Assembly: GCA_002189035.1 (NCBI GenBank)
Contig: NEEC01000031.1
Location: forward strand, 234,691 to 298,690
Reading direction: 5' to 3'
Length of the DNA: 64,000 bases
DNA from: Utricularia gibba
Taxonomy: Eukaryota > Streptophyta > Magnoliopsida > Lamiales > Lentibulariaceae
The notes beneath the pieces are model-generated. The model had not been told where the DNA came from and ran no database searches. It worked only from the letters and a program-made list of their open reading frames with translations. Each line of letters opens with the position of its first letter. The stretch's first letter is position 1. Shown piece after piece: positions 41,085-53,968 of this stretch. Made by a program: the position numbers and the translations under genes.

Positions 41085-43399
41085 TCCGAATATAAATCCT
41101 TACATCACTCAGATGCATGACATTTCTGAAAATATAGCCCACAGATATGCAAACACAATGATCATTAGCCACACAAAAGTTGGCTGCATGTGCAGCGTTT
41201 AACTTCATTCGAGAAGATGGTGGTGCCATGCCATGCTCCATCACATGTACCAGTCATTTCAAAGAGCACATCCGCATGGAACTTCAACGCCAGAATAATT
41301 TTGTAACTACATTCATTCTTCACGTGGGTCATCCTTAGAATAGGTGATGTGTGTTTCTAATTATTGATTTGTGTGACGTGTTGTGGGAAACGCTGCAAAT
41401 GAAGTGGCACCCTCTTTCCCATCCAACTAACATGACTTATTACGTTCTTTGTATACTTCTGTCCCAGACCCAATTAATATTGGCCCCCATGCTGTTCCCT
41501 TGCGCAGCCCTCTCATGCTTGCACATGAACAGTTCCATTTTATCATTGTTATTTTTGTAAAATAATGATAGAACATATCACAACATCGCATAGCAGTGAG
41601 CGCGTCATACCTTGCTTGGCATAAATCAATTACGTGCAAATGCAAGTCTGCGATGAAGTGAAGAACTGCTGAGTCATCTGGTGGAATAGATCAGTTCAAA
41701 TAGCTGCAATTGGACGGGCCATTTCATGATGGTTAGGTAGTTAAGTTAAGAGCCATGGGCCCATGTCCTTCCTTCCACTTCCAGTTAGTGGGCGTCTTTC
41801 CTTATTCAGTTGTAGGGCTATCTATATAAAAAGCCCACCTCGTTTCTCTCAGTCTCCTCTAACAAGAATTTAATCGTGCGTCTGCTGGAGCTTGGCGTTG
41901 TAGCAGGAGAAGAGACCCACCCACTCCAATTGAGCCGAAACCCCGTTATCTGACTTCTGAACCGCAACAACCTGGTACACACGGCCATAAGAGAGCAAAC
42001 AAGAGTCTAATATCCCTTTGAGCGTTGAATTGTGAGTTTCCACTCAAGCAACAAATAGAGGACGACTGTATGATGCGTCATGCAACAATATGTTACGTTC
42101 CTTCAATGTATACTGAACTTTTTTTATGGAACACATCTATATTTGGGTGGTAATGAACACTTGTATGAGGCTACCGAGAGTCTTCCGTGCCCCCTCCTCC
42201 TCATTTTTTATTTAGGCGTGCAGTCATCTTTTCCTTGGAGTCCCAATAGGAAAAAAGTTATGTGAAAGCTAACAACACTTTGTTAAGCATGTATGTCAGC
42301 AGCGTTGAGAAATATTTAGCGAATGCTGTGTGATTTGTGTAGTTGCATACACGGGAGTTGGTCACTCCATAGACGCCATATTTTTCTGTTCCATCCATTT
42401 AAAAACAGTAGATTGATTCATGGCAATGAAACTTATCACAGCCATATTTGTGGAAGATAAGACGCCAAGGGCATCAATGGGAGAGTTTTCCAAAAGATAA
42501 CGAATGCCTTTATAGGGTCTAGAAAGCTCCACCTTTACCAAAAAAACAAACAAAAAAGAACCTCCACCTTGGACTAAACAAATGCTGAGATTATGGTTCG
42601 CACGTGGCCAGCACTACGGTAGTGTGAATATATTCCTTTGAAATCATTCAGTATCGCTTTTGATCGCTGGATATGTATAACGTATCGATGGTACCTCTGT
42701 ATTATCATTTACAGTTACCACGGGATTAAATAAACGTGATAAAATCACGCACCAACGACGCTCTTTTTACTTTAAAAAAAAGTAATATAGTGTTTAGACT
42801 TCAAAGTTACAAAAGTGAAAAAAAAAAAGTAAGGAAAAGATCTTCATGATAATAAATGTTCATTCTTTTATTTTTTTAATAGGCATGATGAATACGGTGA
42901 CGTGCATCTATTCATCTTTATGCAGATATTTTAAAAGTTTGGTGAAATGGGAATATAAAACCTAAGCCACACACTTCCAAAATTGATCAGAGCCGTTGAA
43001 TTTGCGTTATGTTCATAAGCGGTCAGGATTCCCTCTGACAGGCCTACCGAGTGGAAACAGAAAGTACGACGAGCAGCAATATCCATATCCCACCAATGAA
43101 ACCTTTACACCTCATCTGACATGTAGTCTAAGTGAGTTTGTTTGTGTGGGCCAACTCTACAAAAAGGTTTGCTGCAGCACACCCAAAGTCCCTGTGAATT
43201 TTCTCACAAAAAAAAAGAATAAATTTGTGGCCTAGAAATTTCCCCCACCTTTATTTGGTTCAATCCTATCCATTTTGGTGTTTTAGACCTTAGAAAATGA
43301 TCAGAGGATCAAAATCTTCCGTTTTAGCCTTGCCAACGAAGCTTCCGTTTTGGCTCACTTTTTCATATATTCATTCTAAGCTGGGAGCTCAGGAAGAGG
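39715..43399. other. Gene-poor stretch of 3.7 kb
   Basis: No coding region recognised. It holds an (ATT)n microsatellite (41056-41084), poly-T (40645-40659), and a TATA-like TATATAAA at 41823-41830 followed by a GC-richer transcribed-looking segment (41850-42010) without a long frame. Candidate for a non-coding transcript or the far promoter of the Dof gene. Confidence 0.5.
41056..41084. repeat. (ATT)n microsatellite
   Basis: About nine perfect trinucleotide units. Confidence 0.9.
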
Positions 43400-44946
43400 A
43401 TGAACAAGAATCTAAAGCTTTTTGGAATGGAAATTTTCCTGCCGCCAGAGCAAGATGACTCCTCGCCTGAAAGTAGCGGTGGAGAACAGCTCCGGCGGAT
43501 TGATGAGGAGGTAATTCAACTCTCTTATAGGCTGCACACAAGCGATGCTCTCTCCCTAAGAAAGGACTTGGTTTATTTGCAGTATACGGAATAATTAATT
43601 GTCTTCGTTAGTTTTCTTTCATTGATTCTGTTCAATTTTCTTTCTGTCTAGAAAAAAAAAAAACTAATGATCTCCGTGAAATTCGTGCCCCTTGAATTGC
43701 CCATTTTTCTCTTCTGTGATAATTCGTCTCCCACTGTTGATTCATCTTAGATTGGGCCTTACTCGTCCAGCATTCAAAAAAAAAAAAAAAGAGGTTTCAT
43801 GTTTGATTTGACTGATTTCTTAGCGTTTGCTGTTCAAGAAAAACCTTTGGTTCCCCCAGAAGTCCCCTCTGCATCTTCAGACTGAAAGTTACGATACTGC
43901 AGGAACACGACGCAATCGACGACTACCTGCTTGACCTAGATAAGTCCCACGATGGAAATCCTTCAAGCGAGCTCGATGGTGATACCAAACCTCCTCTTGT
44001 TCCAGATTCAGCGAATGATCACAATACTGAAAATGGTGATAAGATCCCCAGAGCGAAGCTGAAAAAGCCCGAAAAAATCTTGCCGTGCCCACGTTGCAAC
44101 AGCTCTGACACAAAATTCTGCTACTACAACAACTATAACATCAACCAGCCTCGCCATTACTGCAGGAGCTGTCAAAGATACTGGACCGCAGGAGGCACCA
44201 TGAGGAACGTCCCTGTTGGGGCGGGGAGGCGGAAGAGCAAGAATCCTTCATCTTCTCAATGTCACCATATTACCGTCTCCGAAGCTCTTCTGGCCGCAAA
44301 GCTCGATGCATGCGAAGGATTTCATTGCCTCAAATTAGAGCATAATGGCACCCTTCTCTCCTTCGGATCTGAATCTGTTGGTGGATCCGCAGGTCTTACA
44401 GGGAAACAGGCTGTCAAAAACGTGGAGGGTAAAAAAGGATCTTGTTCTAATCGAGGGGCGGGAAATGGTTTCCAAACCCCGCTGGTACTAAATATGAATG
44501 GACTCCCCGTTCCAGGGGCACGGATGCCTTGGAATTCCTCCCTGATTCCTACTCCGGTCATTTTACCACAGTGCCACAACCTTGATGAGAATTCTGCCAT
44601 TCCATGGCAGGCAATACCAGCTCCAGCAGCAAGTCAAGGTATCATCAATAGAGTTGTTAGTAAACATTCGAGAAGTGGACAACTTAAGACCAGCAATATG
44701 GACAACTCTGGGGATTCCGTTTTGGTTCCTAAAGCACTGAGGCTTGATGATCCAGCAGAAGCTGCAAAAAGCACGATATGGACAACTCTGGGGATCAGTC
44801 ATCATGATTCATTAAATCATAAAAGTATATTTCAGGCGTTTCAGCCCAAGACTGGCCAGGAGAAGCCGTTCCCTGCCATTTCACCCGCACTGTTGGCCAA
44901 CCCCTCGGCCTTATCCCGAGCCACTTTCTTTCACGAAAGTGCCTGA
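43400..44946 (+). CDS. CDF: Cyclic Dof factor-type transcription factor
   Basis: Two exons, 43400-43510 and 43903-44946, give 384 residues. Exon 1 ends in an acidic segment after KLFGMEI, typical of CDF N-termini. The Dof zinc finger (44080-44240) has the four zinc cysteines in [19 protein letters not shown] and [10 protein letters not shown], then [18 protein letters not shown]-specific C-terminal blocks follow: [21 protein letters not shown]-like and LGI, and a final FQAFQPK. CDFs repress CONSTANS-type flowering genes and are clock-controlled, degraded through FKF1/GI. A 20-base exact repeat in different frames lies at 44696 and 44776. Confidence 0.95.
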
Positions 44947-45991
44947 AAAAACCAAATCGTTCATTCGGCTTGATGTAGGTAGGATATACGTAGTCTTTTT
45001 ACGCTTCTACCACCTCTCTTTCAGCAGGGCCCGGCCCCGGCTTATGCTAGTAATGCCCTCTGATGAGTGGTGTTTTCATGTATGAATGAAGCTTAAGAAA
45101 TGTTGTTAATGTGAAGATTGATCGATGAATAATTTGAATGTATAAAAGGGGCTGGAAGAATGGTAATGGAATATGGAACCTTGACAAATGCTGCAATAAC
45201 AAGTTATTGTAACACTAGACATGTAAAATTTGGTGGCTACAAAGAAGAATAGCTGCTTAAGAAGTTGATTCGTGTTTCTTTTACAGACGCGGGGAAGACC
45301 CGGTCCCATAGGAAATCAAATGCGGGTTTCGTCCCCCGCAGCCATGGTAGTATGTATGGTTGTTCTCGGATCAAAGGTAGGTGAGGTTGGTTCCAACAAA
45401 ACTTCTGACACATTATGATTTGGATCCCTTTTCTTAAAATTTGAAATAGGATTTAAACAAACAATAAATTAAAAGTTCAGGTTCCATTTCTCGGTTTCAG
45501 TTCAGTTTCATATTTTGTAGCTGATTTCGGAAACAGGAGCCGCCGGATTTGCTGCAAAACAGTTTTAGTCCTGCGGCAACTGAAATAGAGTTGCAAAATA
45601 TGTTGATATGTATCTAGGACTAGGATTGTTGAAATTTGATAAAATGAGGCCCAAATCTAGGAGGCCGGCGGTTCTCTGATTTCTTCAGTTTGGCTCGGCC
45701 CACTTCTGTATTGATATCAACTATCAAGGTCGGAATTTGCTGCAACATTTTAACCGTTCTGTTCTGTTCTCCTACCCGCCGCCTCTTCCCGTGGTTTCCT
45801 TCTCCCAGTTTTCGGTGGTTGTTCACGCGAGCAACCGATTGCCCTCTCCACCAACTTTCTACGTGTAGGTCGAATTTCCCCTTGACTCTTCCTCAAGTCT
45901 TCAGGGTTTTCCTCCAAACTTTATTGCCCCTGCTAAAGCCTTTTTTGGAAATTTTGATTAGGGTTTCTATTTGGTGAAATACGAATCAGGA
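44947..45991. other. Intergenic; Dof 3' flank and cyclin L promoter
   Basis: Antisense and sense open frames (45620-45826, 45690-45977) have no domain. The last 250 bases are CT-rich and probably the cyclin L leader. Confidence 0.5.
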
Positions 45992-48134
45992 ATGATCTAC
46001 ACTGCTATCGACACCTTTTATCTGACCAAACAACAGTTGGAAGATTCCCCATCAAAGAAGGATGGCATCGATGTGGCTACTGAAACTACACTTCGAATAT
46101 ATGGTTGCGACCTGATACAGGAGAGTGGCATATTGCTGAAGTTGTATCCTATCTTTTCTTCTAAGTAGATATATTCATTTGGCGTCATAAAGACGTACTT
46201 TTTTTTTTTTCTCACAGGGCTATGCCTCTCTTTTATCTCATCTGTGAATCCTTAATTCGATCTTTTCAGGCCTCAAGCTGTTATGGCAACTGGACAGGTC
46301 TTGTTTCACCGTTTCTACTGCAAGAAATCGTTCAAGAAGTTTAATGTCAAGGTTTTTTAGTAAATGATTCTATTAATTTTTCAATCATATTATGCTAATT
46401 TTCCTTAGTTTTTGGACGACTTTGTTGAATATGTTGTAGATGGTAGCGGCAAGCTGTGTTTGGCTTGCTTCTAAACTTGAAGAATGCCCTAGGAAAGCAA
46501 GGCAGATTCTCGTTGTCTTTCACAGGATGGAGTGCAGGAGGGAAAACTTACCCCTGGAGCATTTGGACACTTCTTCCAAGGTTGTAAGTGGGTTTTGGTT
46601 TTATGGTTTAACAATTGACCGTGTATTTACCTTTTTTTTTTTTGGAGAGTTTATGTTTAGTTTTTCGTGTTTCGTTTTGGCTCTAGTTTGGACTAGCTGA
46701 AGTTTGGTTCTGTGTTTTTTTTTTTCTTCGGTTTCTCTTTCACTTGCATTGCCTTATGTGAATTGTTGAGGCGTAAATTCATTGTTTTTATTTGAACAGA
46801 AATATGGAGATCTTAGAGCAAATCTGATCAGAACTGAAAGGCATCTTTTGAAAGAAATGGGCTTTATTTGCCATGTTGAGCATCCACATAAGTTCATATC
46901 TAATTACCTTGCAACACTTGAAACACCTCCTAAGCTGAGCCAAGAAGCATGGAACCTTGCGAATGACAGGTATACAACTTATAATTTTCATGTCTTAATT
47001 AGAAATGTTCATATAATTATCAATTTTTCTCATGAACAGCTTGCGCACAACATTGTGCGTGAGATTCAAGAGCGAGGTTGTTGCTTGTGGTGTTGTATAT
47101 GCTGCAGCTCGCAGATTTCAAGTACCACTTCCGGAAAACCCTCCTTGGTGGAAGGCGTTTGATGCAGACAAATCTGGAATAGATGAAGTTTGTAAAGTAT
47201 TAGCACATTTGTACAGCCTTCCAAAGGCTCAGTTTATCCCCATCTGCAAGGAAGACAGCTCCTTTGCAACACCTGTTCGGTCGTGGGATTCCCCTCATAC
47301 GTCAATTTCACAGGTCGCATTAACTTTACAAAGTTTTGCATGATTTCACCGGCTCTGGGAGCTGTTGTTCTCCAAGTTCTCCTTCACCCCTTCTAAATTC
47401 TGACCACGCTCTTTTTTTTTTTGAAGTTCAGAATGAAATTGATTTGCATCTAACCATGTGCCTTCTGGCAGGATAACTTGTTGACAGGAAATTGTATAAA
47501 CGATAAGGGTGCTTCCTATTCTGGAAACCAAGATTCTGGAAAACAAGTTACAGAAGCTGCCCTTGGAAAGATGAAGGTGCCAAAGAAGGAGGATGATAGT
47601 TCCAGGACGGCAGACAATGCTGGAGACTCTTTAGCTGAACCTGAATCATTGCTGACGTCGGATAAGAAATCGGAATCTGGTGGACAAAGGATGAAGGACA
47701 AAGAGAAAGACAGAGAAAGAGACAGAGAGAGAGAGAGGACCAGGAAACGAGAAAGGGAAGACTCTGAACGCGAGAGAGACAAGGTTAAGGAAAGAGGCCG
47801 TCGATCAAAGGATCGTGACAAGGACTACGGTGAACTGATATTTTTTATCCAAACCAGCAAATTTGTTGCCTGCTTTGTGCTTTTGGTTTTTTTTTTTTTT
47901 TCTGAAGGAACTACTGGAAGGTTTGTTTTGTTGAAGTTCCTTGTGTTACCTTGGCAGGGCGCATCGAGAAGCCTAAACATCACTCATCGAGAGGTATTAT
48001 TTGGTGATATGTTGTGGGGTGCCGATGCTTATTATTCTTAGCTTTGAGGAATGTTTGTATGACCAGATCGGGACTACAGCGGTTCTTATTCATCGAGAGA
48101 GAAAGATCGGCGCAGACATCACTCGTATGCTTGA
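45992..48134 (+). CDS. CYCL1-1: Cyclin L (arginine-rich cyclin)
   Basis: Cyclin L pairs with CDKG/CDK11-type kinases and acts in pre-mRNA splicing. The eight exons are 45992-46143, 46270-46351, 46440-46580, 46800-46969, 47040-47313, 47472-47829, 47958-47993 and 48067-48134. They sum to 1281 bases, 426 residues, with no frameshift. The two cyclin folds carry LPQAVMATGQVLFHRFY, ASCVWLASKLEECPRKARQ, RTERHLLKEMGF and VVACGVVYAAARRFQVPLP. The C-terminus is an RS-like domain of RE/RD/KD repeats that ends RRRHHSYA. The start at 45992 gives the family N-terminus MIYTAIDTFYLT; an upstream in-frame GTG is ignored. Confidence 0.95.
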
Positions 48135-49348
48135 ACAAAGTTGATGGAACAGTGAAGGCACGTGCTTAGAGGTTTGCTCCCTGAATGCGACTCCAGGCGT
48201 GTTTCCATGTAAAATTGATGATTTCACAGTGTAGACGCGAGTTGAGACATTACTGTGTAATTTTTCTTGCGAAGCAACTGCGATGTGCAGCACGGAGCCA
48301 CCAATGGCTTGTTCCTTTTGTGTTTTTTTATAATTTCTGTCTTTCTAATTGTGTTTCATGGCTACAGCGTACCCATGAAAATAAAATCTTTTTTAAATGT
48401 AATATAATTTCTTTCTCTGTTGGTTTGGATACATGAAATTCTGAACACTCCCTACCCACAGTGCGCTTTTACATGTATGGGGTGCCGATGGCCTAGGGTG
48501 GGAAGATAAGAGGAATGAACCCGCGCGAGGTGAGAGAATGAGGCAACGAGGCCAACCAATTTTCTCGCTACAGTTAGTAATGTAACGTAAGATTATCCCG
48601 ATAGCTCGTGACTGTTATCCTTTCTACTCCCAATTCGCCCGGGACTCGAAAAAGAATCATAAATATATGTGAGGAATAACAGATCACAAAATTGAACATC
48701 AAACAAGTTCCTCCAATAAATTAACGACGTTGGTAGATTGCATGATGATTACAAGTTGAACTATCCATGTTTTTTTTTTCTTTTTGGAAGAAGGAATTCC
48801 GACAGAATTTATGGTTTTAAATTCGGAAAGAAAATTCGCTAATTCCTTGTGCGGGCGGTAAAATAATGCTAATATATTATTATTATTATTATTTTATTTT
48901 ATTGTTCGATTCGCCCGCGAGTTTTAATCGCCGAAATGATTGTGCAACCTCTTGTCTAACATGAAGACCTTCTCCTCTGCCTTGTTTCCCTCCATCTTGA
49001 ATCAATGCCCCTCTTCATTTATTTTTCCTTTCCTTCATCTGGATTTCACCATTTTCAGATCCTTCCCCATCTGCATATTGTCCTAGAACATCACCGGCAT
49101 GCGAAGATCGGATGTGCATCCCCATAGCGCAGCATTCTATGATGCCTGTGTATATTTTGTCTCTCTTCTGATTGATGTCTTTGAAGCCTAGTTTTGTAAA
49201 AACACAGGAATTTCCCAAGAGGGCTCTCCCGTTTGGACTTCATTTCTAAGGAAAATTTCCAGAAGGTGAATGGATCTTTTAACCGTAAAATACATTTTCT
49301 CTGTCTGCATTGGATGCTAAAAGCCATTCCGAATTGAATTGTGTGTAG
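48135..49348. other. Intergenic between cyclin L and MADS gene
   Basis: No gene seen. An ATT/TTTTA repeat lies near 48875-48900, and a poly-T run near 48769-48779. Confidence 0.5.
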
Positions 49349-51637
49349 ATGGGACGTGTAAAGCTCAAGATACAAAGATTAGAAAGCCTGAGCAGCCGGC
49401 AGGTTACTTACGGAAAACGCAGGGCTGGAATCTTGAAAAAGGCTCAAGAAATTTCTGTTTTGTGCGATATTGATATCATTCTCCTCATGTTCTCTCCCAC
49501 TGGGAAGCCTTCGATATTTCGGGGTCAACGCAGGTACTTCTATACGTATTTTTCAGGAAATCATGCTTTTACCTCTAGGAAGGAAGCCTTCTGAGACTAA
49601 GCAATTTTGCTGTGACATTTATCCACTGTACCATCCACAGGCCTGCTATATTTTAGAATCTTTGTTGCCAGCTGAACATCAACTCAATGTTCTTTTTTGT
49701 TGTTAGCTCATGATACAAATTTTTGGTTTCAGTAACATTGATGAGATGATTACCAAGTATGCCCAACTTACTCCTAAAGAAAGGGCGAAAAGGTAGGCAT
49801 TTAAAAGTTTCAGAGTCAGATGAGGCTGTCTAGTTACCGATGCTTCTTTCTTCTGTTGTAATCCACACGTTTTTCTTCTTGTTCTCACAGGAGACTAGAA
49901 AGTCTTGAGGTAAGTTGAGCCCAACAAAACATTTGGATGAACAGCTCTTGCATGAACAATGAATTAAAGTTAACCTGTTCCTGTTCTTTCACTTCATCTA
50001 GACATTGAAGAGAAACTTCAAGAAGCTTGATCAGGATGTGGACATAGAGGAGTTTCTTGATGCGAGGTAAATCAACATGGCAATATGCATATCATATTTA
50101 AGGTGTTTTTGTGACTGATTTGGTTTCTTTTCTGCAGCACACCATCAATCGAGGTACATTTCTATCTTCCTGTGAGTGAAAATTCCGTACTACCATATTT
50201 TGATCAAATAGCTGAACTCGTAATCAACAGGAAATGCAGAGTAGGCTCAGGATGCTGCAAAACGAGCTTGCTGAAGTTCATCAAAGACTAAGGTAGAATA
50301 ATGAATATCTCATTCGAAAAGTCCCAATAATGAAAGGATATATAATGACAGAAGTCACGCAACTTGAATGTTGGGCTTGGATTGATTTTTGCCAAGTACT
50401 GTAACTTGAATTCGAGGTTTAGTGACAGAAGATATAATTTTCCGCAAAATTTCCCAGTTGGTGGACGAACCCGGACAAAATCGTGGACATGGAACACCTT
50501 AATCAGATGGAGAACTCACTCAAGGAATCACTTGATAGAACTCGCTTGCATAAGGTATGAACACCTTAAAACATCGTAGCGTCAGACGTCATGCAATATC
50601 TAGTAACTGGTTTTTGCATCTTTCAGCAGGAGAAGTTCTTCAACGACCCCATTGCTCCATTTGATTGCACCAACCATGTATGGAAAAAAGGAACAGTTTG
50701 GTAATCTTCCTGTTTCGTTATTTTCTCAATTTAACCCCATGTTCTCTATACTCAGTTCCAAAACGCGATGAATTTTGCCACAACAAGTGACCAGGATTTC
50801 CAAAATCAATCATGGATACCGTGTGATGAAAGCCAGCAGCAGCTTTTGCTGCCAAACGAGTCCCAGATCTTTACAAATCGGTAAAAACACACATTATAGA
50901 TTCATCTTTCGTATCATATCACCATGTTGCTCAGTTTTTATGATTTTTCATAAATTCAGGGATATGGAATGCTCTGGAGGAACGCCGTTTCCGCCCTACA
51001 CTAGCTATTTCAGCGATATGGACTTGGGAGGACACGAACTTGACTCTACTAGGCCCCTGAAAAACGGGGAACAAGATGGCATATCCATAGAGGACTATGC
51101 ATGCTCATCTCACTTGAAACTGCCGCCCATTTATGATCAATTTACATTTCATTCGTTTGGAAATTTGAGCTTCCACGATTTGCTCGAACCAGGACGAGAG
51201 ATGAACCTTCAGCCAGGTTTGATGGATTATCAAATAACCACCAGCTTTGAGCTTCCCAGACCAGTTTACGACTCGCTGCCCCATAGTCTGATTCCCACCA
51301 CTGGTCCTTGCGCTGTTTCTATGTTTAACGACACATCTTTTACTCAGGTGAGCTTTGATGTCATCACTGACAATAAATACTCAGTTAGTCCATCGACGAA
51401 ATAAGTGATCTCACTACCTTTCATGTTTATGTCTGTCTACAGCAACCACCAAATTAGTTCCTTGATTCAGCGTAAAGCAGGCAGGCAGCCACCTAGCCAG
51501 CCACTTGAGTCTTATCCATCCCTTGTTTTCAGGTTTCTACGTCAGGCCTTGGACAAACTGGTAACTGTCTATTTAACACTTGGGAGATTGTCGGTACTTG
51601 GTTCGGGGAATCCTATGCTGCATTCGCTGTAGATTGA
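49349..51637 (+). CDS. AGL65: MIKC*-type MADS-box factor, AGL65/AGL30-like
   Basis: The MADS domain (MGRVKLKIQRLESLSSRQVT to DIDIILLMFSPTGKPS) starts at 49349. It matches the P-clade MIKC* proteins, which heterodimerise with AGL66/104 types and drive late pollen gene expression. About eleven small exons follow: 49349-49533, 49731-49792, 49891-49909, 50002-50066, then short exons carrying PSIEEMQSRLRMLQNEL, WWTNPDKIVDMEHLNQMENS and KFFNDPIAPFDC. A long exon at about 50961-51348 holds the C-terminal domain. The last exon, after the AG near 51534, ends in GTWFGESYAAF and stops at 51637. The many short exons in the I/K region are a hallmark of MIKC* genes. Exon joints downstream of 50100 are by eye. 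Confidence 0.9.
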
Positions 51638-51923
51638 ACATATTTTTTTCTCGTTTCCCTTTGTATATTTTAACTTATTGATGACAAGCAAAAAAATTTC
51701 ATTATGTACACTATCATATAATGCCTGTCTTTCGTCCAAAAAAGCAACTTGCTTTCCCGAATGACAGACAGACATCAAATAGAATATGCCATCTCCATAT
51801 CAAATATTTTTTTGAATAATCACCTGGTTCAGTTGTATAAACAATAACATTCAAATTGATACTGGACAAAAAAAACCTCTTCCTGCACCAGAAATAGGAG
51901 AACAACCTGCTTCGGCAGATTGG

Positions 51924-53556
51924 TTACAGGGCAACAGCGACAGGCTTCGTGCTAGTTTTGATTCCTTTTATAGCTGCAAATTCATACACATCACAAAGTG
52001 AGCAGCAGAATATGACACTAAGAGGAGATGATTATATTCAGTAGCTTGAGACTTGCCTGCTGCATAATCAGGTGCCCCAAAGACTGCCGATCCAGCAACT
52101 AATGCATTTGCTCCAGCATCGATTACCTGCTAATGCATCATATTACGCTCACGCCCCACTGAAAAAAAAGGTGAGCTCCAAGCTTTTAGCTACAAAGAAT
52201 GACCTTATAAGCATTATTTGGCCCCACACCACCATCAACTTCGATCCACGGGTTAACTCCCTGGCAAATCAAACATGGTATAAAAATGGCAGCTCATCAA
52301 AGATTTGCACTTCATAACAAAATAAGGACGGATCAATACTTTCTCCACACATATTTTTCTCAAGTCCAAGATTTTCTTGACTTGGCTCTCTATGAAACTT
52401 TGCCCACCAAATCCAGGATTCACGGACATGATCAGTACAAGGTCAACCACTACCAAGATCAAATGAGTAGACAATCTTAACATGATAACCAGACATCAAT
52501 CTATAGTACGAAGAAACAGGTTAACAACCCAAGAAATTAAAGCTACTCGCTTAGAGTTTGAACAGGAAGATAATGATCGAATAAGCAATTAATTTTACCA
52601 TCAAGGACATATTCTATGGCACTTAGTGGTGTCGCAGGGTTCAAAACAACTCCAGCTTTAGCACCCAAACTCTTAACCTATGTAAAGATATCGGTCATAA
52701 CCCCTAGGCACATCATAAATTAAGATGAAATTAACGATCATCTTGCATTATTACTTGATTCACCGTTCGGTGCAAATGGATGGTTGAAGACTGTTCACAA
52801 TGAACACTAACTATATCAGCTCCGGCCTTTATGAAGTCTGCAACTCGCTGCTCCGGTTCCACGATCATCTGCCAAACACTCCAGCAGCTTTATGAAAAGT
52901 TGAATTCCAACTGGGATAGTTGGAAGTTAACAATAACCCCTAAAGTACCAAATGGACATCCAATGGTAGATCTGTCACAGGGCGAAGAGCATCGACTACT
53001 AAAGGCCCAATGGTAATATTTGGAACAAACCGCCCATCCATCACATCGACATGAATCCAATCACAACCAGCCGACTCCACAGCTTTGACCTTGCATCATA
53101 TCAGAAAATTGAGTCAGGTATCTCTAAATGTCTGTCTCACAAGAAAACGAGGTCGATACAGAAAGCATACCATACCTGCTCTCCTAGTTTGGCGAAGTTA
53201 GCAGAAAGAATAGATGGTGCCACAATAATATCAGCTTTTGAGAATCTATCCACCCGTGAAGATGCTCTCACCACAAGAGCTTGTCTCCTGCATGGGCACA
53301 TTGAAAGGACCTTGAGAAAATTGACAAGACCCGAGTTTACAGTTCAAGAAAAAGTTCATTACAACCAGAAGCCATTCGAGTAAAGTATAATTGTATCCAG
53401 AATCAAGAACCGCAATTCAAAAATCATACTCACCCAAAACCCAAACTAACCATACCTGGAAGACATGAGAGGTTTAAAATCGGAAAGCGAAGGTCTTTGG
53501 CCTTGGATGGACGGCAGAAAAGTTGAGGAACCCAAAGTAGCAGCAACCGAAGCCAT
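51924..53556 (-). CDS. RPE: Ribulose-phosphate 3-epimerase, plastidial
   Basis: This Calvin cycle and pentose phosphate enzyme interconverts ribulose 5-phosphate and xylulose 5-phosphate. Exon 1 (from 53556) encodes a serine-rich transit peptide ending at PLMSSR. Later exons carry [102 protein letters not shown] and [14 protein letters not shown]. The metal-binding His and Asp residues of this TIM barrel are present. The final exon encodes [16 protein letters not shown] with stop at 51924-51926. The last intron has a GC donor (CAG/GCAAGT, 52056-52055). No frameshift seen. Confidence 0.94.
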
Positions 53557-53968
53557 TTCTTTCCAGCCCCTTACCTGCTTCTATAACCCTGAATGGGAGC
53601 TACAGTCTGTTTTCGCAGCAACTAGAATCAATAGAAGACGATAAGAGCAGAGAGAGTAATTTTGGGAAACGACACGTGTGGTTCGGGGGTTTGGATCCAG
53701 CGTTTATCAGCAATGGATGGTCATCCTCGCTCATCCTTTCGAAGACACTTATTCGCTCATTATCCTTCTGTTACCGATTAAGAAAATTGAACTACAACTA
53801 TAAACGGCATATTTTCAGCATCTTGGAGCTCCATTCATTGAATGGCTCAGAGTTCCATGTTTTTTAATAAAACCTAAATCCAGGAAAGGCACAGAGCCCA
53901 AGCAAAATGGTTCCATGGACCATTTTTCATCTGGCGCTTCATCATAAAATAGAGAAAAGGCTTCACCA

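Noticed and set aside
41850-42010. MicroRNA precursor
   Set aside because: No inverted repeat or known miRNA sequence found by eye.
47516-47821. Antisense ORF opposite the cyclin L RS domain
   Set aside because: A serine/leucine-rich shadow of the RE/RD repeats.
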